Assembly (NCBI RefSeq): GCF_045999315.1
Contig: NZ_CP174607.1
Coordinates: forward strand, 1,116,001-1,180,000
Source: Peredibacter sp045999315
Lineage (GTDB): Bacteria > Bdellovibrionota > Bacteriovoracia > Bacteriovoracales > Bacteriovoracaceae
Length of the DNA stretch: 64,000 nucleotides
Direction of reading: 5' to 3'
The first letter of the stretch is position 1; the number at the start of each line of letters is the position of its first letter. The position numbers were made by a program, and so were the translations under genes. The notes under the pieces were generated by a model. The model was not told the origin of the DNA, made no database searches, and saw only the letters and a list, made by a program, of their open reading frames with translations. Shown here one piece after another: positions 51,422 through 60,649 of this stretch.

Positions 51422-53095
51422 ATGAGATATATCATTTTCATTCTGGCGATGCTCATGAGCACCTTCGCATTTGCTGATGAAGTTAAGGTAGAAATTAATC
51501 CTCCAAAACCTGTTATGGGCGAAGTTTTTCAGGCCTATTTTAGGGTCTTCACGGACTCAGATGAAGAACCTGTCATTAATTTTAGCCCGGCCGGTATTGA
51601 GGTCGTGGGTAAATCAAATCAAGGTGTTTCGACCCGCACGATCTATGCCAACGGTAAACTAACCGTCTCTCGTGAACTTACGATTGTTTATGATCTAGTG
51701 GCCGGTAAGTCTGGTATGAACTCCTTGAGAGACATCACTGTCCAATTAGGAAACAAGACGTTAAGACATCCCTCTTTGAATGTGAATGTTCTTAAAGAGG
51801 CAGAGGTGTTGGCCGATGTCTTTGTCATGGCCGATGTTCCTAAAAAAGAACTGTACGTGGGTGAAGGTTTTGTCGCTCGCTACTATCTTTATAGCAAAGT
51901 TCCAGTCAGTAACCTTGATATTAAGAAGTATCCCAAACTGGATAATTTTCTAAAACGTTTTTTGCAGGAGCCTGAGCGCACAGAAAGAGTTTCCGTGGAT
52001 GGGCAACTGTATATGCGAACTCAGATTTATGCCGCCAAACTTTTCCCGGAAAAGGTCGGCGAATTTAAAGTGGATTCGCTTCATCTTTCGGCCACGTACC
52101 CTACTTCACGGCCAAATGATCCTTTCGGTGCTTTCGGTTTAAGTCGTGATTTTAAAACCCGTACCATGAACAGTGAAACGATCAAGGTGTTGGTCAAGCC
52201 GTTACCGCAACCAGTTCCTCCTCACTTTACTGGTCTTGTGGGTACACATCAATTTGATCTTCAAGTTGGCCAGAATAAACTCATCGTTAATGAACCGCTT
52301 GAAGTGAAGCTCACCATTTCGGGCACTGGCGCTTTGGAAAATCTAGAGGCCCCAGAGCTCATTAAGCATCCAGGTCTTGAAGAGTTTGAATCAAATGGTG
52401 ACTTAAAAATTACAGATGCTGACCAAGCAACGAAAGTCTTCGATTACACTTTCCTAGCTAAAGAGAACTTACAAATTCCGGCCAAAACAGTGACTCTTAG
52501 TTATTTGGATCCGAATACGGGTCGTTATGTACCTACTCAGCTCAATTTCCCTGAAATTGTAGTTGCAGGAGGAGTCGCTGGAGAAAGAAAAAAAGATACG
52601 ACGAAACCTGAGGCCAAGAATGAACCTAAGGCAGACAAGTCTCTTCCTCAGAGGGCCCGTGAGCTGGCCGGACCTCTTACATTTGACCACTGGCAATGGA
52701 AGACCTGGTTGCCTTATATCAATTTGAGCCTGGGTACCATCGCCTTGCTAGTAGTGGCATTTGGACTTCTAAAACAAAGAAGTTTCTCAGGAATTTATCT
52801 AAAAAGTGATGTTCCTAGAGAACTTAAGTCTGCGCCATTCAAATTCAATGAATTCGTAAAGTGGATGGCCCCTCTGATTCAGGCCACTGGTAAATCACCA
52901 ATTATGATCATCCGCGAGTCACCTTTGCCAGAAGAGTCAAAGCGATATTTCATTGATTTATTGAGTGCCAATGATTACAAGGATTACTCTGCAAGAAAGT
53001 CTGAAATGCAGTTTAGTTATCAATCCGCGCATTTTAAAGAGCTGGGTAGATACATAGAGAGTGTTAAAAATGGAAATACTTCACAACCTACTTGA
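51422..53095 (+). CDS. batD: BatD-type protein
   Basis: A 557-residue protein starting 1 nt after the previous stop. A signal peptide (LAMLMSTFAFA), repeated beta-sandwich domains of the oxygen-tolerance BatD type (VKVEINPPKPVMGEVFQAYF, DVPKKELYVGEGFVARY), and a C-terminal membrane helix (about 430-450) with a cytoplasmic tail. Completes the operon. Its 3' end overlaps ribF. Confidence 0.88.
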   Translation: MRYIIFILAMLMSTFAFADEVKVEINPPKPVMGEVFQAYFRVFTDSDEEPVINFSPAGIEVVGKSNQGVSTRTIYANGKLTVSRELTIVYDLVAGKSGMNSLRDITVQLGNKTLRHPSLNVNVLKEAEVLADVFVMADVPKKELYVGEGFVARYYLYSKVPVSNLDIKKYPKLDNFLKRFLQEPERTERVSVDGQLYMRTQIYAAKLFPEKVGEFKVDSLHLSATYPTSRPNDPFGAFGLSRDFKTRTMNSETIKVLVKPLPQPVPPHFTGLVGTHQFDLQVGQNKLIVNEPLEVKLTISGTGALENLEAPELIKHPGLEEFESNGDLKITDADQATKVFDYTFLAKENLQIPAKTVTLSYLDPNTGRYVPTQLNFPEIVVAGGVAGERKKDTTKPEAKNEPKADKSLPQRARELAGPLTFDHWQWKTWLPYINLSLGTIALLVVAFGLLKQRSFSGIYLKSDVPRELKSAPFKFNEFVKWMAPLIQATGKSPIMIIRESPLPEESKRYFIDLLSANDYKDYSARKSEMQFSYQSAHFKELGRYIESVKNGNTSQPT

Positions 53096-54011
53096 GATTC
53101 CAAAAATCAATGGTGAGTATCCTGCCATTGGTTTAACGATCGGTAATTTTGATGGGGTCCATATAGGCCACCGTCAGCTCTTAAAAAAAATCAAGAACGA
53201 CTGTCTGGCCAAGAACCTTCTGTTCGTGGTCGTGACTTTTGTTCCACATCCTCAAAAAATTCTTCAACCAGATAAAGAACGTTTTCTTATCAATAGCTAT
53301 GAGCAACGCCGTACACTGTTAAAGAATTTGGGCGTGGATGTATTAGTTGAACTTAAATTCACAAGAGATTTTAGTACGCTTAAGGCGGAAGAATTTTTAT
53401 CTCAATACCTTCTGTCTTATCCTAATTTAAAAGAATTTTATCTTGGCTATGATTTCGCCTTTGGCGCCAATAAAGAAGGCGACTATGATTTGGTGAAATC
53501 AATCTGCCACCCTCGCGGTGTCCAGGTCGAAATTCAACCCAAGTATGAGTTCCAAGGTCAGGTCGTGTCCTCAAGTCTTATTCGTGAAAGGCTACTTTCT
53601 GGCAAGATAGATGAAGTGAAAGACATTCTTGAGCGTCCTTTCCATCTTGAAGGCGTGGTCGTTAAAGGTGAAGGTCGCGGAAAGAAGATTGGTTTCCCGA
53701 CTGCCAATATTCAAGTGTCGCAGGATCTTATTGTGCCTCAGAAAGGCGTATATGTGACTCGAACTATTTATAATGGAATGACCTTTAAATCGATTACGAA
53801 CATTGGTAACAATCCTACTTTTAAAGACACCAACCATATCCATATTGAGACCAATCTATTTGATTTTGATATTGATATCTATGGTGAGCTTTTGGACATT
53901 CAATTCTTGCACAAAGTGCGTGATGAGAAGAAGTTCCCTACGGTAAATGATTTGATTGGCCAGATTAAGGCAGACGTGGAATTTGCTAAAGAGTATTTGA
54001 GGGAGAAATGA
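53070..54011 (+). CDS. ribF: Bifunctional riboflavin kinase/FAD synthetase RibF
   Basis: A 313-residue enzyme making FMN and FAD. The N-terminal FAD synthetase domain has TIGNFDGVHIGHR and the YDFAFG motif; the C-terminal kinase domain has GRGKKIGFPTANI, KGVYV, NIGNNPTF and the FLHKVRDEKKF end. ATG 53070 is taken as start (GTG 53061 is in frame). The start overlaps batD by 26 nt; the stop overlaps aroE by ATGA. Confidence 0.94.
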   Translation: MEILHNLLEIPKINGEYPAIGLTIGNFDGVHIGHRQLLKKIKNDCLAKNLLFVVVTFVPHPQKILQPDKERFLINSYEQRRTLLKNLGVDVLVELKFTRDFSTLKAEEFLSQYLLSYPNLKEFYLGYDFAFGANKEGDYDLVKSICHPRGVQVEIQPKYEFQGQVVSSSLIRERLLSGKIDEVKDILERPFHLEGVVVKGEGRGKKIGFPTANIQVSQDLIVPQKGVYVTRTIYNGMTFKSITNIGNNPTFKDTNHIHIETNLFDFDIDIYGELLDIQFLHKVRDEKKFPTVNDLIGQIKADVEFAKEYLREK

Positions 54012-54715
54012 AATTAGGGCTTTTAGGCTATCCTATTACCCATTCACTTTCGCCGAAGCTCTATCAAGAAATTCTTGGTTCTAAACTGTCTTCATATGAA
54101 CTTTTCTCCTTCGAATCAGTTGATAAAATTCCCCCTTTAAGTTTCTTTTCAGAGAAGCTTGATGGTCTAAATATCACTTCTCCTTATAAAACTCATTTCA
54201 TGTCTGAGATTCGCATCGACTCAGAGTTGGTAAGACAAATCGGGGCCGTAAATACTTTATCGTTCACTAACATGGGTGTTTGGGGAACTAATACCGATGT
54301 CATTGCAGTTCAGGAGATACTCACAAAGTATCAACAAGACTGGGGAAAACTTCACCTTTTAATTTTAGGTTCTGGAGTCATGGCAAAGATGACGGAACTG
54401 GTGGCGGATGATCTAAAAATCAGCTGGCAGGAGTTTTCTCGAAAGGCGGATGGAGATATTGCTCAACTTGATCTTCGACCTTTCTTAAAATCCGGCGTTC
54501 AGAATATTGTGATCAACGCTTGCTCTAGGCATTTTATATTTCAAGGCGAACTCACCCACCAAGAAGTCTTCTGGGACTATAATTATTCCTTCTTACCACA
54601 TCAAAACACTCTGCCATCTCGAGTAAAATTGTACCAAGATGGTCAGGAGATGCTGCGACTTCAGGCCCTCGCGGCAGTAAAATTCTGGTCTCAAACAAAC
54701 CCTAAACTTAAGTAG
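54008..54715 (+). CDS. aroE: Shikimate dehydrogenase, short form
   Basis: A 235-residue protein. The shikimate-binding GYPITHSLSP, catalytic Lys61 (NITSPYKTH) and Asp97 (GTNTD) are present, plus a glycine-rich LGSGVMAK cofactor loop. It is about 40 residues shorter than E. coli AroE and has an abbreviated NADP domain, so kinetics could differ. ATGA overlap with ribF. Confidence 0.85.
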   Translation: MKLGLLGYPITHSLSPKLYQEILGSKLSSYELFSFESVDKIPPLSFFSEKLDGLNITSPYKTHFMSEIRIDSELVRQIGAVNTLSFTNMGVWGTNTDVIAVQEILTKYQQDWGKLHLLILGSGVMAKMTELVADDLKISWQEFSRKADGDIAQLDLRPFLKSGVQNIVINACSRHFIFQGELTHQEVFWDYNYSFLPHQNTLPSRVKLYQDGQEMLRLQALAAVKFWSQTNPKLK

Positions 54716-54762
54716 TGAATAATCCGAAATAGGTTACATACTATTAAGGGGTTATTTATTTC

Positions 54763-56433
54763 ATGATTCGCAAAGAGTTCATCGACATTGTTACTAATAC
54801 AGGGATGGCGACCCTTAAAGAGTTGCGTCGTCTCTCTATGGGTAAGGACGATGAAATAAATGAGTTTGAACTTTTATCGATGCCGTACTTCGATGAAAAT
54901 AAGTTCGCCAAAATTTGTTCTGAGAAATATGGAATCACTTTCATTGATCTTAGAAACGCCAAAGTTCCAACTGATACTCTTTCTACTTTAAAGAAAAAAC
55001 TTGTTATTAAATTTCGTGCCATTCCTATTCAGAAGACAGGAACCAAGGTAACACTCGCAACTTTTGATCCGAGTGTTATTGCTGAAGGGACGAAAGAACT
55101 TTCAGACGTTTTTAAAAAACAAGTTGAGTTCATTCTTACGAACATCTCTTCCTGGAGAAAGTTATACACTGGTATTAAAGATTCAGTTGATGACCTGATT
55201 AATAACATTCAGGAAGTCACTGCTAATACTGCGGTCCAAGAAGATATTAAGGCCGAAGATATTTCAGATGACGTGGTCACATTCGTAAACCGTCTTCTCG
55301 CCGAAGCATTTATTAAGAAGGCCTCTGATATTCACGTTGAACCTTATGAGAAAATTTTCCGCGTGAGACTTCGCGTGGACGGTAACCTGGTTGAAGTGGC
55401 CCAGCCACCTAAGACGATGATGGCCTCGGTGCTGTCGCGTTTAAAGATCATGGCCCAGATGGACATCTCTGAAAAACGTAAGCCTCAAGATGGTCGTATT
55501 AAACTCATGATCGGTGGTAATCCGATTGATTACCGTGTTTCATCTCTGCCAACTCTATTTGGTGAGAAGATTGTTCTGCGACTTCTGGACTCTTCTAACC
55601 TTCAACTAGATATGACGAAGCTTGGTTTTGAACCAAAGCAGTTAGAAGTATTTAAAGAAGGCATTTATCGTCCGTATGGAATGTGTCTTGTGACCGGACC
55701 AACGGGTTCAGGTAAAACGACAACTCTTTATTCAGCAATCGCTGAATTAAATACTCCGGACAATAACATTTCGACAGCGGAAGACCCGGTAGAATTTAAC
55801 CTTGAGGGGATTAACCAAGTTAACGTTAAAAAAGAAGTGGGGCTTACCTTTGCAACAGCATTGAAAGCGTTCTTACGACAAGATCCAGATATTATCATGG
55901 TGGGTGAGATTCGAGATCTAGAGGTGGGAGAAATCGCAGTAGAAGCTGCCCTGACTGGTCACTTAGTTCTCTCTACACTACACACCAATGATGCTCCTGC
56001 AACAGTGACTCGTCTTCTTAACATGGGGATTGAACCGTTCCTGGTTGTGGCGGCCTTGAACGTAATCGTTGCTCAACGTCTGTGTCGTAAAATTTGTATT
56101 AACTGCCGTGAAGAAAGAAAAGTAACACCTGATGAATTGATCGCTTGCGGTTTTGCTCCTGCTTCAGCGGAGAAAATCAAGGTCTATCAAGGTAAAGGTT
56201 GTGAGATTTGTAACAACACTGGTTATAAGGGCCGTGTGGCGATTTATGAAGTGTTGTCCGTTACACCAAAAGTACGTGAACTCATTCTGAGAAATGCTTC
56301 CTCAGATGATATTAAAAAGCAGGCCATTCGTGACGGTATGAAGACCTTGCGTATGTGTGCTCTGACTAAAGTTGCTCAAGGTCTTACGACCTTGGAAGAA
56401 GCAGTATCTAACTCGGCCTCGGATCAATTGTAG
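54763..56433 (+). CDS. pilB: Type IV pilus extension ATPase PilB
   Basis: A 556-residue GspE/PilB motor. The N-terminal domain (to about 150) includes KYGITFIDLRNA; the ATPase core has GPTGSGKTTTLYSA (from about residue 312), the Asp box TAEDPVEF, HTNDAPATVTRL, and a tetracysteine zinc motif C-x2-C and C-x2-C (CRKICINC, GCEICN). It powers pilin polymerisation. Leads the pil cluster; a TACTAT in 54739-54744 is a possible -10 box. Confidence 0.95.
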   Translation: MIRKEFIDIVTNTGMATLKELRRLSMGKDDEINEFELLSMPYFDENKFAKICSEKYGITFIDLRNAKVPTDTLSTLKKKLVIKFRAIPIQKTGTKVTLATFDPSVIAEGTKELSDVFKKQVEFILTNISSWRKLYTGIKDSVDDLINNIQEVTANTAVQEDIKAEDISDDVVTFVNRLLAEAFIKKASDIHVEPYEKIFRVRLRVDGNLVEVAQPPKTMMASVLSRLKIMAQMDISEKRKPQDGRIKLMIGGNPIDYRVSSLPTLFGEKIVLRLLDSSNLQLDMTKLGFEPKQLEVFKEGIYRPYGMCLVTGPTGSGKTTTLYSAIAELNTPDNNISTAEDPVEFNLEGINQVNVKKEVGLTFATALKAFLRQDPDIIMVGEIRDLEVGEIAVEAALTGHLVLSTLHTNDAPATVTRLLNMGIEPFLVVAALNVIVAQRLCRKICINCREERKVTPDELIACGFAPASAEKIKVYQGKGCEICNNTGYKGRVAIYEVLSVTPKVRELILRNASSDDIKKQAIRDGMKTLRMCALTKVAQGLTTLEEAVSNSASDQL

Positions 56434-56441
56434 GAGAAGAT

Positions 56442-57587
56442 ATGTCATCATCACAAGATCAAACCAGTACCAGCACCAAGACCAGTGTCGAGCAAGGTAT
56501 TGGTAATTTACAGATTCAGCAGCTGTTTAAAGTGATGGTAGATAACGGTGCATCCGATCTTCATTTAACCGTAGGTACTGCCCCTGGTATGCGTATCAGT
56601 GGTGATATCGTTCGTGTGAAAGTGGGAAGTCTTACTCCTGAAGATACGAAGCGCCTCATTTATCAAATTCTGACTGAGAAGCAGAAAGCGGAGCTTGAGA
56701 AAAACCTGGAGCTGGATTTTTCATTCGGTATTAAGGGACTTGCTCGTTTTCGTGCCAACGTCTTTTATTCAAAAGGTGCGGTGGCGGCAGTTTTCCGTCA
56801 GATTCCAAGCTTGATTCCTGACTTTGAGGCCCTGGGCCTTCCACCAGTTCTCATGGAAATGGTGAATGTATCGAGTGGATTGTTTCTGGTCACTGGTCCA
56901 ACTGGATCTGGTAAATCAACAACACTCGCTTCGATTATTGATAAACTAAACAGTTCATCGCCTTCGCATATTATTACTCTAGAAGATCCGATTGAGTTTG
57001 TTCATGCTCACAAACTTTCTCTCGTCAATCAGCGTGAAGTGGGTGCTGATACATTAAGTTTCGGTAAGGGAATTAAGTCTCTGCTTCGTCAGGACCCGGA
57101 CATCGTTCTGGTGGGTGAGCTTCGTGACCCTGAAACGATTGAGGCGGCATTAACAATTGCAGAAACTGGTCACGTGGTTTTCGGAACCCTACACACGAAC
57201 TCAACAGTTCAGACCATTAACCGTATCATTAACGTGTTTTCTCACGATCAGCAGGAGCAGATTAGAACGCTTCTTTCATTCGTTCTTCAAGGGGTAGTGG
57301 CCCAGCAACTTCTTCCTCGTGTTCCTAAGGGCCGAGCTCTCGTACAGGAAATCCTTCGTATTACTCCTGCGATCAGAAACCTAATTCGTGAAGATAAAGT
57401 TCACCAGATTTATTCTCAGATGCAAATTGGTCAGGAAGAGACTGGTATGAATACTATGAACCAGCATATTAAGAAGCATCTTGATGCCGGAGTAATTACC
57501 CCGGAAACGGCCATGACTTATTCCAATAACCCGGAAGAATTAACCCGGATGCTTGGACTTAACACTAATTTAAAAAAGAAGTCATAA
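56442..57587 (+). CDS. pilT: Type IV pilus retraction ATPase PilT
   Basis: A 381-residue motor. Features: SDLHLTVGTAPGMR near the N-terminus, RFRANVFYSKG, Walker A GPTGSGKST (about 153-161), Asp box TLEDPIEF, the PilT-specific GELRDPETIEAALTIAETGHVV and a C-terminal VLQGVVAQQLLPR. It depolymerises pili for retraction and twitching. GGAGAAG lies 4 nt before the ATG. Follows pilB by 8 nt. Confidence 0.96.
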   Translation: MSSSQDQTSTSTKTSVEQGIGNLQIQQLFKVMVDNGASDLHLTVGTAPGMRISGDIVRVKVGSLTPEDTKRLIYQILTEKQKAELEKNLELDFSFGIKGLARFRANVFYSKGAVAAVFRQIPSLIPDFEALGLPPVLMEMVNVSSGLFLVTGPTGSGKSTTLASIIDKLNSSSPSHIITLEDPIEFVHAHKLSLVNQREVGADTLSFGKGIKSLLRQDPDIVLVGELRDPETIEAALTIAETGHVVFGTLHTNSTVQTINRIINVFSHDQQEQIRTLLSFVLQGVVAQQLLPRVPKGRALVQEILRITPAIRNLIREDKVHQIYSQMQIGQEETGMNTMNQHIKKHLDAGVITPETAMTYSNNPEELTRMLGLNTNLKKKS

Positions 57588-57593
57588 TAGAGT

Positions 57594-58817
57594 ATGCCTA
57601 AGTTTAAGTACGTCGGATTCACAGCAGATGGCAAAAAGGTCGAGAACTCGGTCGAAGCCGAAACTGTGCGTGATGCGAAGAAGATTCTTCGTCGTCAAAA
57701 CATCCGTCCTACCAAAGTGATTGAGCCATCATTCTTCGAGGCCGATCTCGGTCAGTTCATGGTGGACAAGGGTCTAGCAAAACCATTTGGTCGTGCGGAG
57801 CTGATGCGCTTTACTCGACAGCTTTCGATTCTTATCAATGCGGGTGTACCGATTCTCGAGTGTTTGGAAATTCTCTATAAGCAAGAGCGAAACCCTGTCC
57901 TTAAACGAGTTCTGAAAAATATTTCAATGCAAGTCGAGGAAGGTAAAAGTTTATTTGATGCCATGTCGGGCCAGCAAGGTTTTGATAAACTTTACTGTGC
58001 TCTGGTTCGCGCAGGGGAATCAGCGGGTATTCTCGATTCCATTCTTGTGAAACTTGCCGAGTTCTTAGAAAAGGCCGAGAAATTAAAGAAGCAAGTGAAG
58101 TCTGCTCTTACTTATCCAGTGATTGTGGTGATTGTAGGGATCGTGGTGATTTTTGGTCTTATGACTTTCGTGGTTCCACAGTTCGTGGGGATGCTTAAAG
58201 AATCGAATCAGGAAATTCCTTGGGTGACCCAAGTGGTAATTGATACATCAAATTTCTTTCAGAACTATACCCTGCTTCTCATAGCAGGTTTAGTGGCGGC
58301 CTTTATGTTGTTTATTAACTTCATTAAGACCAAAGAAGGGAAACAAGCTTGGGACCGTTTCACCATGCGCGCTCCATTGTTTGGAGGCCTGGTGATCAAA
58401 GGTAATCTTGGTGCCTTCACCAGAACTCTGGCCACGATGTTAGCGGCCGGTGTGCCGATTATTGATTCTTTGGAAATTTGTATTGATACGCTTGATAACA
58501 CTCAAATTGCTAAGGACCTTACGAAAGTGAGGAAGGCGGTAATTGAAGGTAAATCTATTACTGAACCTCTTTCACGTATTCACTATTTCCCGCCACTGGT
58601 GACTCAGATGATTAAGGTAGGTGAATCGACCGGTAACATTGATCAGATGTTAATTAAGGTTGCGGATGTGTTTGAGGAAGAAGTGGAAGACCTGGTGGCG
58701 AACCTAACTAAGATGATTGAGCCCCTGATCCTAGTGGTCCTAGGGGGAATTATCGGTTTCGTATTGATTGCCATGTATCTTCCGATCTTTATGTCGGCGG
58801 GCGGGGTCACTGAATAG
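57594..58817 (+). CDS. pilC: Type IV pilus inner-membrane platform PilC
   Basis: A 407-residue GspF/PilC protein with two T2SF domains (RFTRQLSILINAGVPILECLEIL and AFTRTLATMLAAGVPIIDSLEIC) and three membrane helices (about 175-200, 220-240 and 375-400). It connects PilB/PilT rotation to pilin insertion. 6 nt after pilT. Confidence 0.96.
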   Translation: MPKFKYVGFTADGKKVENSVEAETVRDAKKILRRQNIRPTKVIEPSFFEADLGQFMVDKGLAKPFGRAELMRFTRQLSILINAGVPILECLEILYKQERNPVLKRVLKNISMQVEEGKSLFDAMSGQQGFDKLYCALVRAGESAGILDSILVKLAEFLEKAEKLKKQVKSALTYPVIVVIVGIVVIFGLMTFVVPQFVGMLKESNQEIPWVTQVVIDTSNFFQNYTLLLIAGLVAAFMLFINFIKTKEGKQAWDRFTMRAPLFGGLVIKGNLGAFTRTLATMLAAGVPIIDSLEICIDTLDNTQIAKDLTKVRKAVIEGKSITEPLSRIHYFPPLVTQMIKVGESTGNIDQMLIKVADVFEEEVEDLVANLTKMIEPLILVVLGGIIGFVLIAMYLPIFMSAGGVTE

Positions 58818-58924
58818 ATGCCAAGGAATCGAGGCAAAAGCGCCTAAAGCACTTGATTGCACTTGGGTCTGAGCGAAGTGATCAGGAATAAGTTGCCGAA
58901 AACTTGTAGCGAAGATTTTGAGAT

Positions 58925-58963
58925 ATATTAAACTAACATTAATAGCAACTACGATATTAAACT
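58925..58963 (+). repeat. Direct repeat upstream of pilA
   Basis: ATATTAAACT at 58925-58934 and at 58954-58963, 29 nt apart, in the 256-nt gap before pilA. The gap also holds GCACTTG twice near 58850. No sigma-54 site was found by eye. The repeats could bind a pilA regulator or be part of promoters. Confidence 0.4.
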
Positions 58964-59073
58964 GAACTTTACTGACTCCAAGGACCTTTTGAATCTTAAT
59001 TTCAGGGGAGAATTTGAGGCAGTTTTAAAAACAACTTTCAAGTCTCTTAATGACTTGAAACAAGGAGTAGCAC

Positions 59074-59742
59074 ATGAAAACTTTCTTCAGGTCGTTAAAA
59101 CGACAAGACGGGTTTACACTCGTTGAGCTGATGGTAGTGGTAGCGATTATCGGTCTACTATCTGCTGTAGCAATCCCGAACTTCCGTAAGTATCAAGCAA
59201 AAGCTAAGATGTCAGAAGCGAAGCTTCAGCTTTCATCTGTGTATACAGCTGAAACTGCTTTCTTCTCTGACTTCAACATCTATCACAACTGTCTAGCGTA
59301 CATGGGTTATAACCCTCACCGTGAAGTGTTTAACCGTTACTATGCGATCGGTTTCAACGCCGCTACAGCGATTGACGGTACAGCTTGGAACGCAGCTGTT
59401 AACTCGGGTCTCCTGGCAGCTTCTTGTCCTCAGAACAACACAGTGACTGCGGCCCTGCCTGCAACAAATAATCCGGCTGATTCTCAAGTTGCAGTCCCTA
59501 CAAACCAAACATGGTTCCGCGCTGGTAAAGGTGTTGGTAACCAAATTGCGGCCACCGTAGGATATCTTCCAGTTGCTCCGAACGCTACAGCGGTCGGTAC
59601 CATGGTAGATCAGAATGCTATGACCTTCACTGCTGGTGCCGGTGGAGTGATTGATGGCGATAACACTTCTCCAACGACTAACACTTCTCAGCTTACCATC
59701 AATGAGCAGAAGGTTATGACGGTTGTTCGTAACGGTTTCTAA
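59074..59742 (+). CDS. pilA: Type IV major pilin PilA
   Basis: A 222-residue prepilin with a 13-residue leader (MKTFFRSLKRQDG) cut before FTLVE (Glu at +5), then the hydrophobic helix LMVVVAIIGLLSAVAIP. The C-terminal domain holds Cys at HNCLAY and ASCPQNN for a disulfide and is rich in Asn, Thr and Ala. Long for a PilA, so a large globular head is likely. AAGGAG 6-7 nt before the ATG. Confidence 0.95.
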   Translation: MKTFFRSLKRQDGFTLVELMVVVAIIGLLSAVAIPNFRKYQAKAKMSEAKLQLSSVYTAETAFFSDFNIYHNCLAYMGYNPHREVFNRYYAIGFNAATAIDGTAWNAAVNSGLLAASCPQNNTVTAALPATNNPADSQVAVPTNQTWFRAGKGVGNQIAATVGYLPVAPNATAVGTMVDQNAMTFTAGAGGVIDGDNTSPTTNTSQLTINEQKVMTVVRNGF

Positions 59743-59744
59743 GA

Positions 59745-60611
59745 TTATTTAATCGTATTAATGATGCTTTTAAGGAGGGGGGATTTATCCCCCCTCTTTT
59801 TTATACGATAGAGAGTAAAGGATTTCGCAGAATAATAGGTTCCGTTTTTTAGGATATAAGCTTTTCCATTCTGATCTCGGTAGTCGCAGCCACCTTTTTG
59901 GTTATTTAAGCACTTCAAATCAATCTCGGCCTTAATAGCATAGAGATCATTACCCAACTTTTGTTTCAAGATTGGGTCTTCCGCCTCTTCATAGTTATGT
60001 CTTACTAATTGATAGATGGATTCCAGATCTTCACCAGTCTCAAGTTTTAACTTGTTTACGATGGAGGGAAAAAAATTGGGAGTGCGTGGATGGTGAAGTA
60101 TCTTCTCCAGATGTTTAAGGCCCTTATCTGCGTCACCTAATTCAAAATAGTACATAAGGCCCGCGTAGTAGTTGAGATCGTAATCATTGGGATAAAGTTT
60201 AAGACCCTTTTCGAAAATGATCCCAGCACCTGGAAGATCGTCCTTAATAATGGAAAGAAATTGTCCGCCATAAAGATAGTTGTGATAGAACTTAGGATCT
60301 AGTTCCGCAATAGAAGCAAATCTTAGATACATCCAGTTATTCAGATCTTTTTGCTTGTAATGATCTTGATCAGATTCCATTAAGGTTTGAACCCAAATCA
60401 GGTCTGATAAGAGACGTTTATTTCCGAGAGAAAAAAACTTAATAAAATCAATTTTAAAATTGACCGCAGATTCCTGCTTCGAAACATAGACCTTCGGTTT
60501 CTGAGTTAAAGAATGAAGATACACTGCTGATGCAAACAGCAGAATGGCCACCAGGATTAAACGGTATGTCGCCCAATAGGATTTTACTTTGCCAACGTGA
60601 CTTAAACTCAT
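59745..60611 (-). CDS. TPR membrane protein at the pilG position
   Basis: About 288 residues from ATG 60611. One N-terminal membrane helix (about 18-36), then helical repeats resembling TPR (LYGGQFLSIIKDDLPGAG, FEKGLKLYPNDYDLNYYAGLMYYFELGDADKG). In Myxococcus the gene between pilA and pilH is pilG, needed for pilus assembly; this gene has that position but the opposite strand. Similarity to PilG itself cannot be judged by eye. Start codon and promoter interlock with the divergent pilH-like gene. Confidence 0.6.
   Translation of the reverse strand: MSLSHVGKVKSYWATYRLILVAILLFASAVYLHSLTQKPKVYVSKQESAVNFKIDFIKFFSLGNKRLLSDLIWVQTLMESDQDHYKQKDLNNWMYLRFASIAELDPKFYHNYLYGGQFLSIIKDDLPGAGIIFEKGLKLYPNDYDLNYYAGLMYYFELGDADKGLKHLEKILHHPRTPNFFPSIVNKLKLETGEDLESIYQLVRHNYEEAEDPILKQKLGNDLYAIKAEIDLKCLNNQKGGCDYRDQNGKAYILKNGTYYSAKSFTLYRIKKRGDKSPLLKSIINTIK
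59775..59802 (+). terminator. Terminator after pilA, within the convergent gene
   Basis: GAGGGGGG (59775-59782), ATTTAT loop, CCCCCCTC (59789-59796), then a T tract. It lies inside the last codons of the minus-strand pilG-position gene, which therefore encodes through it. Confidence 0.9.
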
Positions 60612-60616
60612 ACACT
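60589..60616 (+). promoter_or_regulatory. Candidate leaderless promoter for the pilH-like gene
   Basis: TTGCCA (60589-60594), 16-nt spacer, TACACT (60611-60616), with ATG 60625 eight nt after the -10, so transcription would start at or next to the A of ATG. No Shine-Dalgarno sequence is present. Confidence 0.5.
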
Positions 60617-60619
60617 TGA

Positions 60620-60649
60620 ATTGTATGATACATTTCAATCAAATTACAA
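60620..60649 (-). promoter_or_regulatory. Candidate leaderless promoter for the pilG-position gene
   Basis: Minus strand TTGTAA (60649-60644), 18-nt spacer, TACAAT (60625-60620), with ATG 60611 eight nt later. The -10 covers the opposite gene's start codon, mirroring the plus-strand arrangement. Confidence 0.5.

Noticed and set aside
58818..59073. tRNA or riboswitch in the pilA upstream gap
   Set aside because: No cloverleaf or known aptamer pattern was seen on either strand.
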